Assembly (NCBI GenBank): GCA_045226015.1
Contig: JBGVBY010000021.1
Coordinates: 1-64,000 of the forward strand
Origin: UBA2450 sp045226015
GTDB lineage: Bacteria > Bacillota_I > Bacilli_A > RFN20 > CAG-826
Direction: 5' to 3'
DNA length: 64,000 nt
Shown one piece after another: positions 49,448 through 58,901 of this stretch. Below the pieces are notes generated by a model. That model saw nothing but the letters and a program-made list of their open reading frames with translations. It was not told the DNA's origin and did not search any database. The translations under genes and the position numbers were made by a program. Each line of letters begins with the position of its first letter. Positions within the stretch are counted from its first letter, which is position 1.

Positions 49448-51883
49448 ATGAAAAAGAAGAGTTTACCTTGTTATCTTGCTTTAGCATTTTTACTCGCTGG
49501 ATGTGGAGCAAATAACGCAAGCGAAACACCAGTTGTAACTGTTGATCCAACTGTAACAAAAATCGAATTTGGTGAAGGAGAAATCAAAACTAATTACCAT
49601 TTTGGTGAATCTTTTACTAGACCAACAGTCTTAGCAACTTATAGTGATGGTACAAAAGAAGACGTCACAGCGTATTTAACAGTAAGTGGGTTCAATAGTA
49701 GAAAATTAGGAAATCAAACAGTTGTTCTTTCTTACGATGCATACGAATTAACTTATAGTGTTACTGTTGTTAACGAAATTAAAGAGATTCAATTAAGTGG
49801 ACAAACAAAAGCGTTCGAAGTTGGTGATGAATTCTCTTTTGGAGGCGCTGTTTTTGCAGTATACGACAACGAAAGTGTTGTTGATGTTACAAGTGAATCA
49901 TCTTTCTCTGGCTTTGATTCATCAAGTGTTGGGGAATGTGAAATCACTGTTTCATATCAAAATTTCACCACCTCTTATGTTGTAACAATTAAAGCAAAAA
50001 GTGCAAAAACAGTGAGCTCCCTACAAGTTAACGACCCTCAAACAGAATATGTTGTTGGTGATACATTCGTTAGACCAGTAGTTAATGCAGTATATACAGA
50101 CGAATCTTCTGAAGATGTATCTGATTTAGCAGTTTTCTCAGGTTATGTCTTAACCCAAGCAGGCACATATACTGTAACAGTTTCTTATGGTGGTGTTTCT
50201 ACATCATACGAAATCACTGTTAAAGAAGACGAAGGAAACATTGATGATATAGATGACGGAGATGACACAATTTTTGGTTCATTCAAAATCACCACAAAAG
50301 ATGGAGTTGCTCCAACAGTGGAAGACAACATTTACACAATCTCTGCGGCTGGATCATACAAAATCTCCGGAAAACTTGATAATGGACAAATCGTTGTCAA
50401 CGCTCCAGAAGCTGAAGTTGAGTTATCATTCGAAGAAGCATCAATATCTTCAGATTTTGATTCACCAATTAGAGTTGTCACAGCAGACTCTGTTGATATT
50501 AAAGTAAAGAAGAATACATCAAATTATATTTATGATAATCGTGTCTTATCTTCTAGCGACACCGATCCAGAAGGAGCAGGAATTTACGTTGAAGATGGCG
50601 ATTTAAAAATCAAAGGAACCGGAAAATTAGTAGTTAAATCAACCTATAACAACGGTATCCATGGTAAAGATGACGTCACTATTAAAAACGCTGTTGTTTT
50701 AGTTAGAGCTATCAATAACGGTATTAAAGGTAATGACAGTGTTACTATCGAAGAAACCCCAACAATCGATGTTATTTGTGGTAACGACGGCATTAAAACC
50801 TCTAATACAGACGTCTCGTCTAAAGGAAATAGAAGAGGTAACGTTTCAATTACTGGTGGCAATATCCAAATCAACTCCTATGCAGACGGAATTGATGCAG
50901 CTTATGACGCTATTATCAGTAACGGTATAAAAGAAAACGATGACGGAACAACCGAAGAAACTTCACCAGTGATTGATATTTACACAAATAAATATTCATC
51001 CTATTCTGAATCCGCTTTAGAAATTAATTCATTAGTGTCTAGAGCAACAAAACAAAAAGCTGCTGATTCTGCAAAAGGTATTAAAGCGTGTAATCTCTTA
51101 ACAATCGATGGAGGAACAATTTACACCAAAACATATGATGATGGACTTCACGGCAACAAAACAAGTGATAATGTCCAAATCGTATTTGAAGATGGAACTT
51201 ATGCTACAGGTAACGTCACCATTAGTGGCGGAAGTTATACTGGTTACGCCAGCGATGATGGAATCCATGCCGATGGAACATTAACAATCAGTGGTGGAGA
51301 AATTAAAATCGAAGGCGCGTACGAAGGTGTCGAAGGTAACGTTATTAACGTTACAGGCGGTAACACAGCTGTTGTTGCTAGTGACGATGGAGTTAACGCT
51401 CAATCTTCAATCAACATCTCTGGTGGACTACTTGATGTCACTGTTTCTCCTAGTGGAGATACTGATGGTATTGACAGCAACGGAACAATTACAGTTACAG
51501 GTGGAGTTATTATCACTCGTGGACCAAATAGTAACAATATGTCACCATTAGATGCTGACGGAACCATTGCCTTAAATGGCGGAACCGTTATCATTGTTGG
51601 TAGAGATATGACTAGCTCCGGCGGTGGTGGAGGCGGCTGGTGGCTTAATCCAAACGAAAAGCCTGGTGGTCCAGGTGGTGGAGGCGGAGGAATGCCAGGA
51701 GAAGGCACAATCTCTGTTGGATCTAATATGACTACAACCGCTATTAAAAATGCTGGATTAAGTAAAGGAAGCTATACCGTTTCATTTACAAATTCCACTT
51801 CCACAATTAGCTATACCAATATTTATACTTATTCTGGAGCAGTAACTGTTTATTCAGTTAACGGAACTGCGACAATTAAGTAA
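49448..51883 (+). CDS. Lipoprotein with Ig-like domains and Cthe_2159-type carbohydrate-binding domain
   Basis: An 811-residue surface lipoprotein. The signal peptide ends in LLAGC at residue 19. Three bacterial Ig-like domains follow (residues about 35-255), each with a Y-S-D-G/E-D-V strand pattern. From about residue 275 to the end is a right-handed beta-helix rich in repeats such as GNDGIKTSN and ASDDGIHADGTLTISGG, as in the DUF4353/Cthe_2159 family that binds cellulose and acidic plant sugars. A Gly/Pro-rich linker breaks the last part (near residue 720-745). GGAGG precedes the ATG. It probably binds dietary or mucosal polysaccharide. Confidence 0.85.
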   Translation: MKKKSLPCYLALAFLLAGCGANNASETPVVTVDPTVTKIEFGEGEIKTNYHFGESFTRPTVLATYSDGTKEDVTAYLTVSGFNSRKLGNQTVVLSYDAYELTYSVTVVNEIKEIQLSGQTKAFEVGDEFSFGGAVFAVYDNESVVDVTSESSFSGFDSSSVGECEITVSYQNFTTSYVVTIKAKSAKTVSSLQVNDPQTEYVVGDTFVRPVVNAVYTDESSEDVSDLAVFSGYVLTQAGTYTVTVSYGGVSTSYEITVKEDEGNIDDIDDGDDTIFGSFKITTKDGVAPTVEDNIYTISAAGSYKISGKLDNGQIVVNAPEAEVELSFEEASISSDFDSPIRVVTADSVDIKVKKNTSNYIYDNRVLSSSDTDPEGAGIYVEDGDLKIKGTGKLVVKSTYNNGIHGKDDVTIKNAVVLVRAINNGIKGNDSVTIEETPTIDVICGNDGIKTSNTDVSSKGNRRGNVSITGGNIQINSYADGIDAAYDAIISNGIKENDDGTTEETSPVIDIYTNKYSSYSESALEINSLVSRATKQKAADSAKGIKACNLLTIDGGTIYTKTYDDGLHGNKTSDNVQIVFEDGTYATGNVTISGGSYTGYASDDGIHADGTLTISGGEIKIEGAYEGVEGNVINVTGGNTAVVASDDGVNAQSSINISGGLLDVTVSPSGDTDGIDSNGTITVTGGVIITRGPNSNNMSPLDADGTIALNGGTVIIVGRDMTSSGGGGGGWWLNPNEKPGGPGGGGGGMPGEGTISVGSNMTTTAIKNAGLSKGSYTVSFTNSTSTISYTNIYTYSGAVTVYSVNGTATIK

Positions 51884-51892
51884 AAAACAAAT

Positions 51893-51911
51893 AATGATTG
51901 AATAAATCATT
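51893..51911 (+). terminator. Weak AT-rich hairpin after the lipoprotein gene
   Basis: AATGATT and AATCATT pair around a 5-nt loop; no T-run follows. It may end or slow transcription before secG. Confidence 0.3.
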
Positions 51912-51952
51912 CTAATTAATTACAATTAACGTCAGCGAAAGGAGAAAAAGAT

Positions 51953-52186
51953 ATGCTTGCTTGGTACGATTGGGTATTACTTGCTACTAGTATAATCATT
52001 ATCGTCTTATGCTTGTTACAAGGTGGTAAATCAGAAGGTGCTTCTGGTGCGATTACTGGTGGTGGACTTAACGTCTTCGTTAAAACCAAAGAAAGAGGCG
52101 TAGAAAAAATCATTTCTATTCTCACCCTTATCATCGCGGCAATCTTCTTCATTCTCGCGATCTTGATTAAAATCCTTAACGGTTAA
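51953..52186 (+). CDS. secG: Preprotein translocase subunit SecG
   Basis: A 77-residue membrane protein with two transmembrane helices and the SecG loop motif LLQGGKSEGASGAITGG between them. It assists SecA-driven export through SecYE. AAAGGAG precedes the ATG, and a terminator follows. secG elsewhere is often next to rnr-smpB, which is not seen here. Confidence 0.92.
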   Translation: MLAWYDWVLLATSIIIIVLCLLQGGKSEGASGAITGGGLNVFVKTKERGVEKIISILTLIIAAIFFILAILIKILNG

Positions 52187-52200
52187 TAATCAAATATCAA

Positions 52201-52233
52201 AAAATAGATGCTTCTTATTGAGGCATCTTTTTT
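52201..52233. terminator. Bidirectional terminator between secG and acyltransferase
   Basis: AGATGC-T-TC (52206-52214) pairs with GA-G-GCATCT (52220-52228), with A-runs to the left and T-runs to the right. The stop codon of the minus-strand gene is in the loop. Confidence 0.88.
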
Positions 52234-53303
52234 AATTCTTTTTTTGGTAGCTTTATCTTCTTTATAAGATCAGTAGCAAAATCAATTAGATAACGTAACG
52301 CTACTCCTCCTAATATTGCTACTCCCATAATAAATAAAGAAGTATAGATATCATTACCGTAACTAATATTCATTCTCTTAAAGAAAGCGTTAAAGAAATC
52401 AGATATAAGAAGTATTTCTAAAGATGATTTTCCTAATAAGGCCAAGATAAAGATAAGCCACTTTAAATACCTCTTTCCCATATCAAACGCTTTTGCGATA
52501 AGAAGTAATAACATAGGAGCAATTAATAAAAACGCATACCAATGTAAACCATATTCCCACATATAATCGCTTAAACATGTATAAATAAGGATTAATAATC
52601 CAAAAGAGGCGATAAACATACCTAATATGATGAACCATCTTTTCTTATTCATCACGAGCTTATCTTTTAATGTCGCGGATATTGTCATTCCTAATAAGAA
52701 CACTGGGAATCTAGAAAAGGCGATAAGACGATAATCTCCGTTTAGTCTAAAAGCAAAAACTACGGACACTAAAGCGATAAGAGAAACAAGGAGAATCTTT
52801 TTGCTGCTCTTCTTCATGAAGAAATGAATATAAACAGCGAGGAAATAAAATAACATCGTCGCATGAATATACCAGTTGCCTTGACCTGCAAAGTTCATCC
52901 AGAAACCAGTGAAAGTAACAAAGCCAAAGACTTCTCCTCCTGTATAAGGAGTGGAGTAAACATAGCTACTCACCATCATTAAAACAAATAGGTAAATAAG
53001 CCAGGTTGGTAATATCTTAATAAGACGGTTTTTGTAGAATGTCCCTAAATCATTTTTCTCTAAAGAGTTATATATCCCCATTCCTCCAAGTAGGAAAAAG
53101 ACATCAACTCCTCCGTAACCGATTTCTTTAATAAAATTCAAAGTTTTATCAATAAAAGGAACACCAGAATTAAAGGTGATCGATGAATGAAAAAATATCA
53201 CCCATAAAATCATGATACCCATGATAACTGCGCGATATTTAGACAAATAAAAATAAGGGGTGTTTAAGTTATTAGCCTTACTTTTATTCTCAGTATTAGT
53301 CAT
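52215..53303 (-). CDS. Acyltransferase-3 family membrane protein
   Basis: A 362-residue protein with about ten transmembrane helices and the acyltransferase-3 pattern: IMILWVIFFHSSI (catalytic His in helix 1 region), GGVDVFFLLGGMGIY, and the NWYIHATMLFY segment. These enzymes acylate surface sugars such as capsule or glycolipid. It overlaps the M6 protease gene by 8 nt and is probably co-transcribed. Acceptor unknown. Confidence 0.82.
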   Translation of the reverse strand: MTNTENKSKANNLNTPYFYLSKYRAVIMGIMILWVIFFHSSITFNSGVPFIDKTLNFIKEIGYGGVDVFFLLGGMGIYNSLEKNDLGTFYKNRLIKILPTWLIYLFVLMMVSSYVYSTPYTGGEVFGFVTFTGFWMNFAGQGNWYIHATMLFYFLAVYIHFFMKKSSKKILLVSLIALVSVVFAFRLNGDYRLIAFSRFPVFLLGMTISATLKDKLVMNKKRWFIILGMFIASFGLLILIYTCLSDYMWEYGLHWYAFLLIAPMLLLLIAKAFDMGKRYLKWLIFILALLGKSSLEILLISDFFNAFFKRMNISYGNDIYTSLFIMGVAILGGVALRYLIDFATDLIKKIKLPKKELKKMPQ

Positions 53304-54882
53304 TAGAAGTTTTAATTAATGTGATAGTCGCTCTTTCGTTAGTGACTTCATCAAAATATATTGACCATCCAAATTCTTTTCCAGAATTTAGTAATTCTTT
53401 TCTTGGGAATTGAGCGCGATAGTTATGAATTGTGAAATAATCACCAGTTTTAAATAAATCCGCATTACAGAACCATGTTTTGCTTCTGCTATCTGCAGTC
53501 ATATCGCCATAGATATCGTATTGTTTGTATCCACTTCTAAGCAACTTAAGTTGGTTATAAGAAGCAGAACCCGCTAAAGTGACTGCTCTTTCTCCAGAAG
53601 TGGTGTTACTAGTAGCAGCAACTACTTGTCCTTTAGAAGGCAAACCTGTAAGAGAACGTGTTCTAGCAGAATATAAACGTGAATCAATATGCCATAAACG
53701 AACACCATATTCTTTAGGTCCAGCGTGATAATAACGGTATTGATAATCACAATCATGTTTGTTTAGTCCGGTTGGAGAATAAAACTCAAGAATGAGATAT
53801 TCATCAAATGGAGAACCAAATTTTTCTCCGTGATTTGATAAGACCACAATTTGTCCTCCGTCTTCAATTGGAGTAAGAGTGACTTTTTCAGTTTTTAATG
53901 GGTGATATGCCTTTGTCCAACCTAAAGAATATCTACTATATGGATCGTGAGCGCCAACGTTATGGTCTTGCATAGAGAAAGATAAGCTAGGAGCTGCTTG
54001 TCCTGAATAATCATAGTAATCTTGTAAGCCTAAAACGTGGCCCATTTCATGAATCAAGCAATGAGAGTCAACGATACAATGAGATGTATCACCAGATCCG
54101 AAGCTAGAATAACCGGTCCTATTATATGCATCTTCTCCATGAGAATATAAGAAGTCATAACTGCTCCAGAAGAATGGGCAAGGTGTTGGACTATTAACGC
54201 TTGGAACAGAATTCATAATCCAATAGGTATACGCCCAAAGGTTATCACCTTGAATGCTGATGTTTTGATAATCAGGAGCAGCGTATATCAAAATCACTCC
54301 ATCTAGATAACCATCGCTATCAGAATCAAACGATTTCATTGTGCTATCAAATTTGGTTTTATACCAAGTAACTGCGCTTCTCACTAATGAAGTAGTTTTA
54401 TCTAAGTATGGATCACTATAGAAATACTCACTTGCGTATCCACATTGATACCAATCGGTAACGACACCAGTAAGATTAAGGTTACCAAAAGAGTCTTTAT
54501 AGTAATAAGATGAAACAGATTCCCAACCTGTTTCTTCTTCGGAGCCTAAATACGCTTTACGGATATCATCTCTAACATTTTCTTTATTGAGAATATAGTT
54601 TTCTGAATCTGTAAACCAAACAGGAACAATTAAGAGTTTTGGATTACCAGTAGAAGGACAGAAATGGGTGTTATAGTAGCTATTATATCCATAGTCTTTA
54701 TATGTAGTAGTCGCGTATTTACCATCAAAAGCGGTAATATCCATGTCATCATACTTATGATCATATGTATCAACTATGTTAACAATAGGTCTAGAAGTTG
54801 GGGCATCCTGAGAACCACAACCAGTCATAGTGATTGCGGTTAATGATATTAATACGAATAAAAACTTACTACCTTTTTTCAT
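53296..54882 (-). CDS. M6-family metalloprotease lipoprotein
   Basis: A 528-residue secreted lipoprotein. The signal sequence ends in MTGC. The M6/immune-inhibitor-A-type zinc site is HEMGHVLGLQDYYDYSG near residue 278, with a Met-turn-like SFSMQDHNVGAHDPYSRYSLGW after it. Calcium-site-like DSDSDGYLDG is near residue 190. ATG 54882 is chosen because the signal peptide starts there and TG-C-TATAAT lies 12 nt before. No Shine-Dalgarno is seen. It is probably a surface protease attacking host or food protein. Confidence 0.88.
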   Translation of the reverse strand: MKKGSKFLFVLISLTAITMTGCGSQDAPTSRPIVNIVDTYDHKYDDMDITAFDGKYATTTYKDYGYNSYYNTHFCPSTGNPKLLIVPVWFTDSENYILNKENVRDDIRKAYLGSEEETGWESVSSYYYKDSFGNLNLTGVVTDWYQCGYASEYFYSDPYLDKTTSLVRSAVTWYKTKFDSTMKSFDSDSDGYLDGVILIYAAPDYQNISIQGDNLWAYTYWIMNSVPSVNSPTPCPFFWSSYDFLYSHGEDAYNRTGYSSFGSGDTSHCIVDSHCLIHEMGHVLGLQDYYDYSGQAAPSLSFSMQDHNVGAHDPYSRYSLGWTKAYHPLKTEKVTLTPIEDGGQIVVLSNHGEKFGSPFDEYLILEFYSPTGLNKHDCDYQYRYYHAGPKEYGVRLWHIDSRLYSARTRSLTGLPSKGQVVAATSNTTSGERAVTLAGSASYNQLKLLRSGYKQYDIYGDMTADSRSKTWFCNADLFKTGDYFTIHNYRAQFPRKELLNSGKEFGWSIYFDEVTNERATITLIKTSND

Positions 54883-54894
54883 AATTGAGTCAAC

Positions 54895-54903
54895 ATTATA
54901 GCA
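54895..54903 (-). promoter_or_regulatory. Extended -10 promoter of the M6 protease gene
   Basis: On the minus strand TG-C-TATAAT, 12 nt before ATG 54882. The expected leader is about 5 nt and there is no ribosome-binding site. Confidence 0.6.
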
Positions 54904-54929
54904 AATTAAAATGCTATAAAACAAATTAT

Positions 54930-56621
54930 TTACATAATTGCCTGAATTAATCCCCAGATACCTTGAGTCTTTAAAATCTCAATGTAGTACGCAAGTTCGG
55001 CTTGAACAATTTCATCTAACGCTCTCATGGATCTCATCTCAATATCAGCGGTATCATCATATAAACGATAGCCGGTATCATAGTATCGATACATGCTATT
55101 AACCATATCGGAATAACTCATAAAATTCGCATAATCGGGGTTATCAATATAGACATTGGATAGTTCTTCTTTAACATCTTTGTTTCCTTTATAGGAAAAG
55201 ACTTCTAATCCAGTTGCGTTAGGAACCTTAACAGCGTATAGATTTCCAAACACTGACAACGCTGTGTCACATAAGCAGTGACTCATAGAACCGGGATGGT
55301 CGTTATGCATGTTGATATTCATCATCATTAATCCATCAGTGTTAAGGTGATTATGCACTAACGAGAAAAACTCAACAGTTGTCATATGAAATGGAGCGCT
55401 TATTGAAGAATAGGCATCCACAAGGATGATGTCATACATATTATTAGTTCTCGCTAAAAAGTTACGACCATCATCACAAACAACGTTCACAGTTGGGTTC
55501 ATATGGAAATATTCATATGAGAGATCAATGATCTTGCTATCAATTTCAACTGCAGTGATATTGCAATCGAGTTCCATATAATTTTTCATCATTGTCGCAT
55601 AAGTGCCAGTGCCATTACCAAGAATAAGGACTTCTGGTTTATCTTTGACCAAATACTTGCTGGCAAGTAAATAGTCATAATACATACCAGTTAATGAATC
55701 ATCATCGTTAATCTTTGACTGAACTCCAAAAAGGATATTGGTGCTTAAATACACTCCTTTTCCTTGTCTATACACTTTTAAATAGTTGTATGTTGATTCA
55801 GTTTCTTTGATTGTAGTTCTATCATCCCATAACCCAAATGGAGCATTCACCGATAACACCAATCCAGCTATAAACAAGGACGAATACACTGCAACTTTTG
55901 CAACCGTTTTATAGATACGGTTATGTTCTTTTCTCTCTTCTTTAGATAAAGACTTAACTTCTTCCTTACTCATCTTTGGACGATTTTTAAAGTTATCCAC
56001 TAAAGTTGTAATCGCATAAATAAGGCCGATAACCGCAATAAGCCCTCCAAAAAGAACAAAAGAATTACTTGTCCCAATAAATGGAATAGTTAAGAAAGTT
56101 GGCAAGAACGTACCTAAAATAGAGCCAATTGTGTTAAGGGCTTCTAATAAACCAATAACTTTGCCACTTACTTTTTCACCCATTGCATACTTAATTAAGC
56201 TAGGTGTAACTTTGCCTAAAAATAATAGAGGTGGCACAAAAAGAATTAAACAAGAGAACAGGGCTGCCCAAACGACAAGGTTAGTGGTAATAAAAGTCGC
56301 CAGTAATAAACTCACTCCAACAATAATGTACTTACCCACAAAAGGAATAAGAATGATGTATACACCAGCAAAGAGTAATTCTAAATATAGTCTTAAATAT
56401 GATGGTTTCTTATCAGCTTGTTTTCCTCCCCAATAATTACCAATTGCCATCGCAATCATAATCACACCAATAATAAGAGTCCAAACAACTTGGCTAGAGG
56501 AAAAATAAACAGAAATTAATCGGGATGCACTCATTTCAATTCCCATTAAACACAAACCGACAACTGCCTCGGTTATAAAGTAATAAATTTTGTTATTCAC
56601 AAACAGCTTTCTATCTTCCAT
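54930..56621 (-). CDS. Membrane-fused spermidine-synthase-like protein
   Basis: A 563-residue protein with about seven N-terminal transmembrane helices (MFS-like, residues 10-265) and a C-terminal Rossmann methyltransferase-like domain of the spermidine synthase family: VLILGNGTGTYATMMKNY, VEIDSKIIDLSYEYF, VVCDDGRNFL and DIILVDAYSSISAPFHMTT. Such fused proteins are common, but their substrate is mostly unknown. The usual GGGEG motif is changed to GNGTG. AGAGGA precedes the ATG. No speD or speB is adjacent. Confidence 0.82.
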   Translation of the reverse strand: MEDRKLFVNNKIYYFITEAVVGLCLMGIEMSASRLISVYFSSSQVVWTLIIGVIMIAMAIGNYWGGKQADKKPSYLRLYLELLFAGVYIILIPFVGKYIIVGVSLLLATFITTNLVVWAALFSCLILFVPPLLFLGKVTPSLIKYAMGEKVSGKVIGLLEALNTIGSILGTFLPTFLTIPFIGTSNSFVLFGGLIAVIGLIYAITTLVDNFKNRPKMSKEEVKSLSKEERKEHNRIYKTVAKVAVYSSLFIAGLVLSVNAPFGLWDDRTTIKETESTYNYLKVYRQGKGVYLSTNILFGVQSKINDDDSLTGMYYDYLLASKYLVKDKPEVLILGNGTGTYATMMKNYMELDCNITAVEIDSKIIDLSYEYFHMNPTVNVVCDDGRNFLARTNNMYDIILVDAYSSISAPFHMTTVEFFSLVHNHLNTDGLMMMNINMHNDHPGSMSHCLCDTALSVFGNLYAVKVPNATGLEVFSYKGNKDVKEELSNVYIDNPDYANFMSYSDMVNSMYRYYDTGYRLYDDTADIEMRSMRALDEIVQAELAYYIEILKTQGIWGLIQAIM

Positions 56622-56643
56622 AATTCTTTTCCTCTCACGGGTG

Positions 56644-56649
56644 ATTATA
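56644..56649 (-). promoter_or_regulatory. -10 box of the spermidine-synthase-like gene
   Basis: TATAAT on the minus strand, about 22 nt before the ATG. The -35 is not clear. Confidence 0.45.
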
Positions 56650-56702
56650 TTCGATTTTACTTTGTAAATCTTAAGATAATGATATCATAAACTATGAGTA
56701 TT

Positions 56703-56733
56703 AAAAAGAAAAATAGCCAGATTCAATCTGACT
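56703..56733 (-). terminator. Terminator of the mnmE-glmU operon
   Basis: AGCCAGAT (56715-56722) pairs with ATCTGACT (56726-56733) around TCA, with one mismatch. In minus-strand reading TTTTTC follows. Confidence 0.8.
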
Positions 56734-56757
56734 ATAATTCAAAATATAATTATTTAA

Positions 56758-57009
56758 TTATTTAATCGACATCGACTTATAGAAAACAAAGTTGTTATCT
56801 CCATCTATATAGCCGACTTCTTTCCCATTAATAATGATTGAACCATCATCATCAACATAGCCAATTTCTTTAGGTGGGAAAGAGATTACTCCTTCATCTG
56901 ATATCTCGGCAAATTTCTGGCCATTGATGAAGAGTTTGTTGTCATCAATATAACCAACTAGTTTGTCTTCGATATAGATATTTTTTCCAAAGGAATCAAT
57001 TATTAGCAT
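56758..57009 (-). CDS. Small beta-repeat protein of unknown function
   Basis: An 83-residue protein of four to five tandem beta-hairpin-like units of about 16 residues, such as KLVGYIDDNKLFINGQ, KEIGYVDDDGSIIINGKE and VGYIDGDNNFVFYKS. It has no signal peptide, Cys or membrane segment. GAGGAA precedes the ATG, which overlaps the glmU stop by 7 nt, so it is coupled to the short glmU. It may form a beta-meander and could be a partner of the truncated GlmU. Family not recognised. Confidence 0.65.
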   Translation of the reverse strand: MLIIDSFGKNIYIEDKLVGYIDDNKLFINGQKFAEISDEGVISFPPKEIGYVDDDGSIIINGKEVGYIDGDNNFVFYKSMSIK

Positions 57010-58028
57010 ACTTCCTCATCTTCAATATCCGCGTAAGGTCCAATGTATTTTCCATTACCAACCTTAACGTTTTTTAGAACTGAGTTAACAATATGATTGT
57101 CATTACCCATCTTTACATTTTCTAACACTGAATTTGGACCAAGCCAGTTGGCCTCTCCAACTTCAGAATCTCCTAAGATAGTGGTGTTAGGCATAATAAC
57201 CGTGTCTCTGCCGACTTTCACATCAGGAGAAATATAAGCAGTTTCTGGGTCTTCAATTGAAACACCAGAAAGCATTAATTTACGATTGACTCTTTTTCTA
57301 ATGACTTTAGCGGCGTAACTTAATTGGAAACGATCACTGACACAGAAGATATCTTGAGCGTCTTCTAAGACATATGCTTCCACTCGATAGCCATCTCTAT
57401 TGAATAGTTTTACTAGTTCAGAGAGATAGTATTCATGTTTAGCGTTATCATTAGAAAGTTTTGGCAAGTACTCTTGTAACAACTTGTTGTTAATGATGTA
57501 TATACCAGCGTTGACTTCACCAATTTCTTTCTCTTCTTCGTTACAGTCTTTATCTTCACGAATATCAAGCAAACGATAACTACCTTTTTCTCTAATGATA
57601 CGTCCGTATCCTGTTGGATTTTCAAAGACAGAAGTACAAATAGTTAAAGCATTATCACCTTTCTCGTGTTTATGATAAACCTTCTTTAAGGTTTCTAAAG
57701 TTAATAAAGGTGTATCTCCTCCAACAACGATGATGTCTCCATCTTTGTCTTTAAGTTCAGTAACTTGCATTAATGCATGTCCTGTACCTAAGATTTCTTT
57801 TTGCCATACAACTTTGGATTCTTTTTCAACACACTTTTCAGTGGCTTTTCCTCCAAAACCAACAACAGTGTATAAATCTTTTAAACCTAACCCTTTAACC
57901 GCATCAACAACATAGTTGATAAGTGGTTTTCCTAAGATTGGGTAAGCAACTTTTGAATGATCAGGATCACGGCTTTCCATACGGCTTCCACGTCCTGCAC
58001 CTAATATAACAGCGTATTTATCTTTCAT
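57003..58028 (-). CDS. glmU: GlmU-like UDP-GlcNAc pyrophosphorylase, shortened
   Basis: A 341-residue protein. The N-terminal uridylyltransferase is complete: VILGAGRGSRM, KVAYPILGKPL, GTGHALMQV, GGDTPLLT and NAGIYI. The C-terminal left-handed beta-helix is short: about five hexapeptide turns (ISPDVKVGRDTVIMPNTTIL onward) ending at EDEEVC. Full GlmU has about 450 residues with the acetyltransferase site in the missing part. So it likely makes UDP-GlcNAc from GlcNAc-1-P but cannot acetylate GlcN-1-P. ATG 58028 starts the conserved domain. Confidence 0.85.
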   Translation of the reverse strand: MKDKYAVILGAGRGSRMESRDPDHSKVAYPILGKPLINYVVDAVKGLGLKDLYTVVGFGGKATEKCVEKESKVVWQKEILGTGHALMQVTELKDKDGDIIVVGGDTPLLTLETLKKVYHKHEKGDNALTICTSVFENPTGYGRIIREKGSYRLLDIREDKDCNEEEKEIGEVNAGIYIINNKLLQEYLPKLSNDNAKHEYYLSELVKLFNRDGYRVEAYVLEDAQDIFCVSDRFQLSYAAKVIRKRVNRKLMLSGVSIEDPETAYISPDVKVGRDTVIMPNTTILGDSEVGEANWLGPNSVLENVKMGNDNHIVNSVLKNVKVGNGKYIGPYADIEDEEVC

Positions 58029-58038
58029 TCTTCTCTCC

Positions 58039-58893
58039 TCATTTCTTGAGAACCTTACAGATCTCAACAAAATATTTATCTTCAAATTCTTTCGCAACTT
58101 TCTTTAAAGCTGAATAATCAGTAGAAAGAGCGAATACAGTGGACCCAGATCCACTCATAAGAACAATTTTTAATCCTTTATCAAGCAAAGCTTGTTTGAT
58201 GGACGCAATTTCTGGAACAACTTTCATTGCGGCTTCTTCTAAAGAGTTACCAATAGAGGCAGCAAGTAAATCATCATCTCCAGTTTCTAAAGCTTTAACA
58301 ACGTTATCAATATCAACGTGGTTATATGGTTTAGAATCCGCTAAAGCGAACACTTCTTTAGTGGAGCATCCAGCAGATGGCTTAACTAACAAAACGTAGT
58401 AGTTGTTCTTGATGGTAATAGGTTCTAATTTTTCTCCAATACCTTTACATCTAGAGGGTGTACAAGGAATAAAGAAAGGAATATCCGCTCCTAAAGGAGC
58501 AGCAATCTTCATAAGTTCTTCTTCTGTCGCTCCTAATTTAAGGATGTTGTTTACTGTTTTTAAGGTGAACGCCGCGTTAGAACTTCCTCCGCCTAAACCA
58601 GCTTGCATAGGAATAACTTTATGAATATAGACTCTGAATTTTTCATTAAATCCATATTTCTCACTAAGCGCATCAATCGCACTAGAGGCCAAATTATAAT
58701 GGCCTAAACCTTCTGAATAATCATCAACAGTAACAAAGTTATCATCGCTACTTTTAAGGATTGAGAAAATTAAAGAATCATGTAAATCGATAGGTATCAT
58801 TAAAGAATCAAGTTCGTGATAACCATCTTCTCTTTTTTTAACAACGTTAAGCGAAATGTTAATTTTCGCATAACTCTTAACAGATCTTCTCAT
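58039..58893 (-). CDS. ispE: 4-diphosphocytidyl-2-C-methyl-D-erythritol kinase
   Basis: A 284-residue GHMP kinase of the MEP isoprenoid pathway. Motifs: AKINISLNVVKKREDGYHEL, the phosphate loop IPMQAGLGGGSSNAA near residue 90 and LMSGSGSTVFAL near 250. It stands between rsmA and glmU, as in Bacillus (ksgA ... ispE ... glmU). No other MEP genes are in the window. Confidence 0.94.
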   Translation of the reverse strand: MRRSVKSYAKINISLNVVKKREDGYHELDSLMIPIDLHDSLIFSILKSSDDNFVTVDDYSEGLGHYNLASSAIDALSEKYGFNEKFRVYIHKVIPMQAGLGGGSSNAAFTLKTVNNILKLGATEEELMKIAAPLGADIPFFIPCTPSRCKGIGEKLEPITIKNNYYVLLVKPSAGCSTKEVFALADSKPYNHVDIDNVVKALETGDDDLLAASIGNSLEEAAMKVVPEIASIKQALLDKGLKIVLMSGSGSTVFALSTDYSALKKVAKEFEDKYFVEICKVLKK

Positions 58894-58901
58894 ATCTACT
58901 C

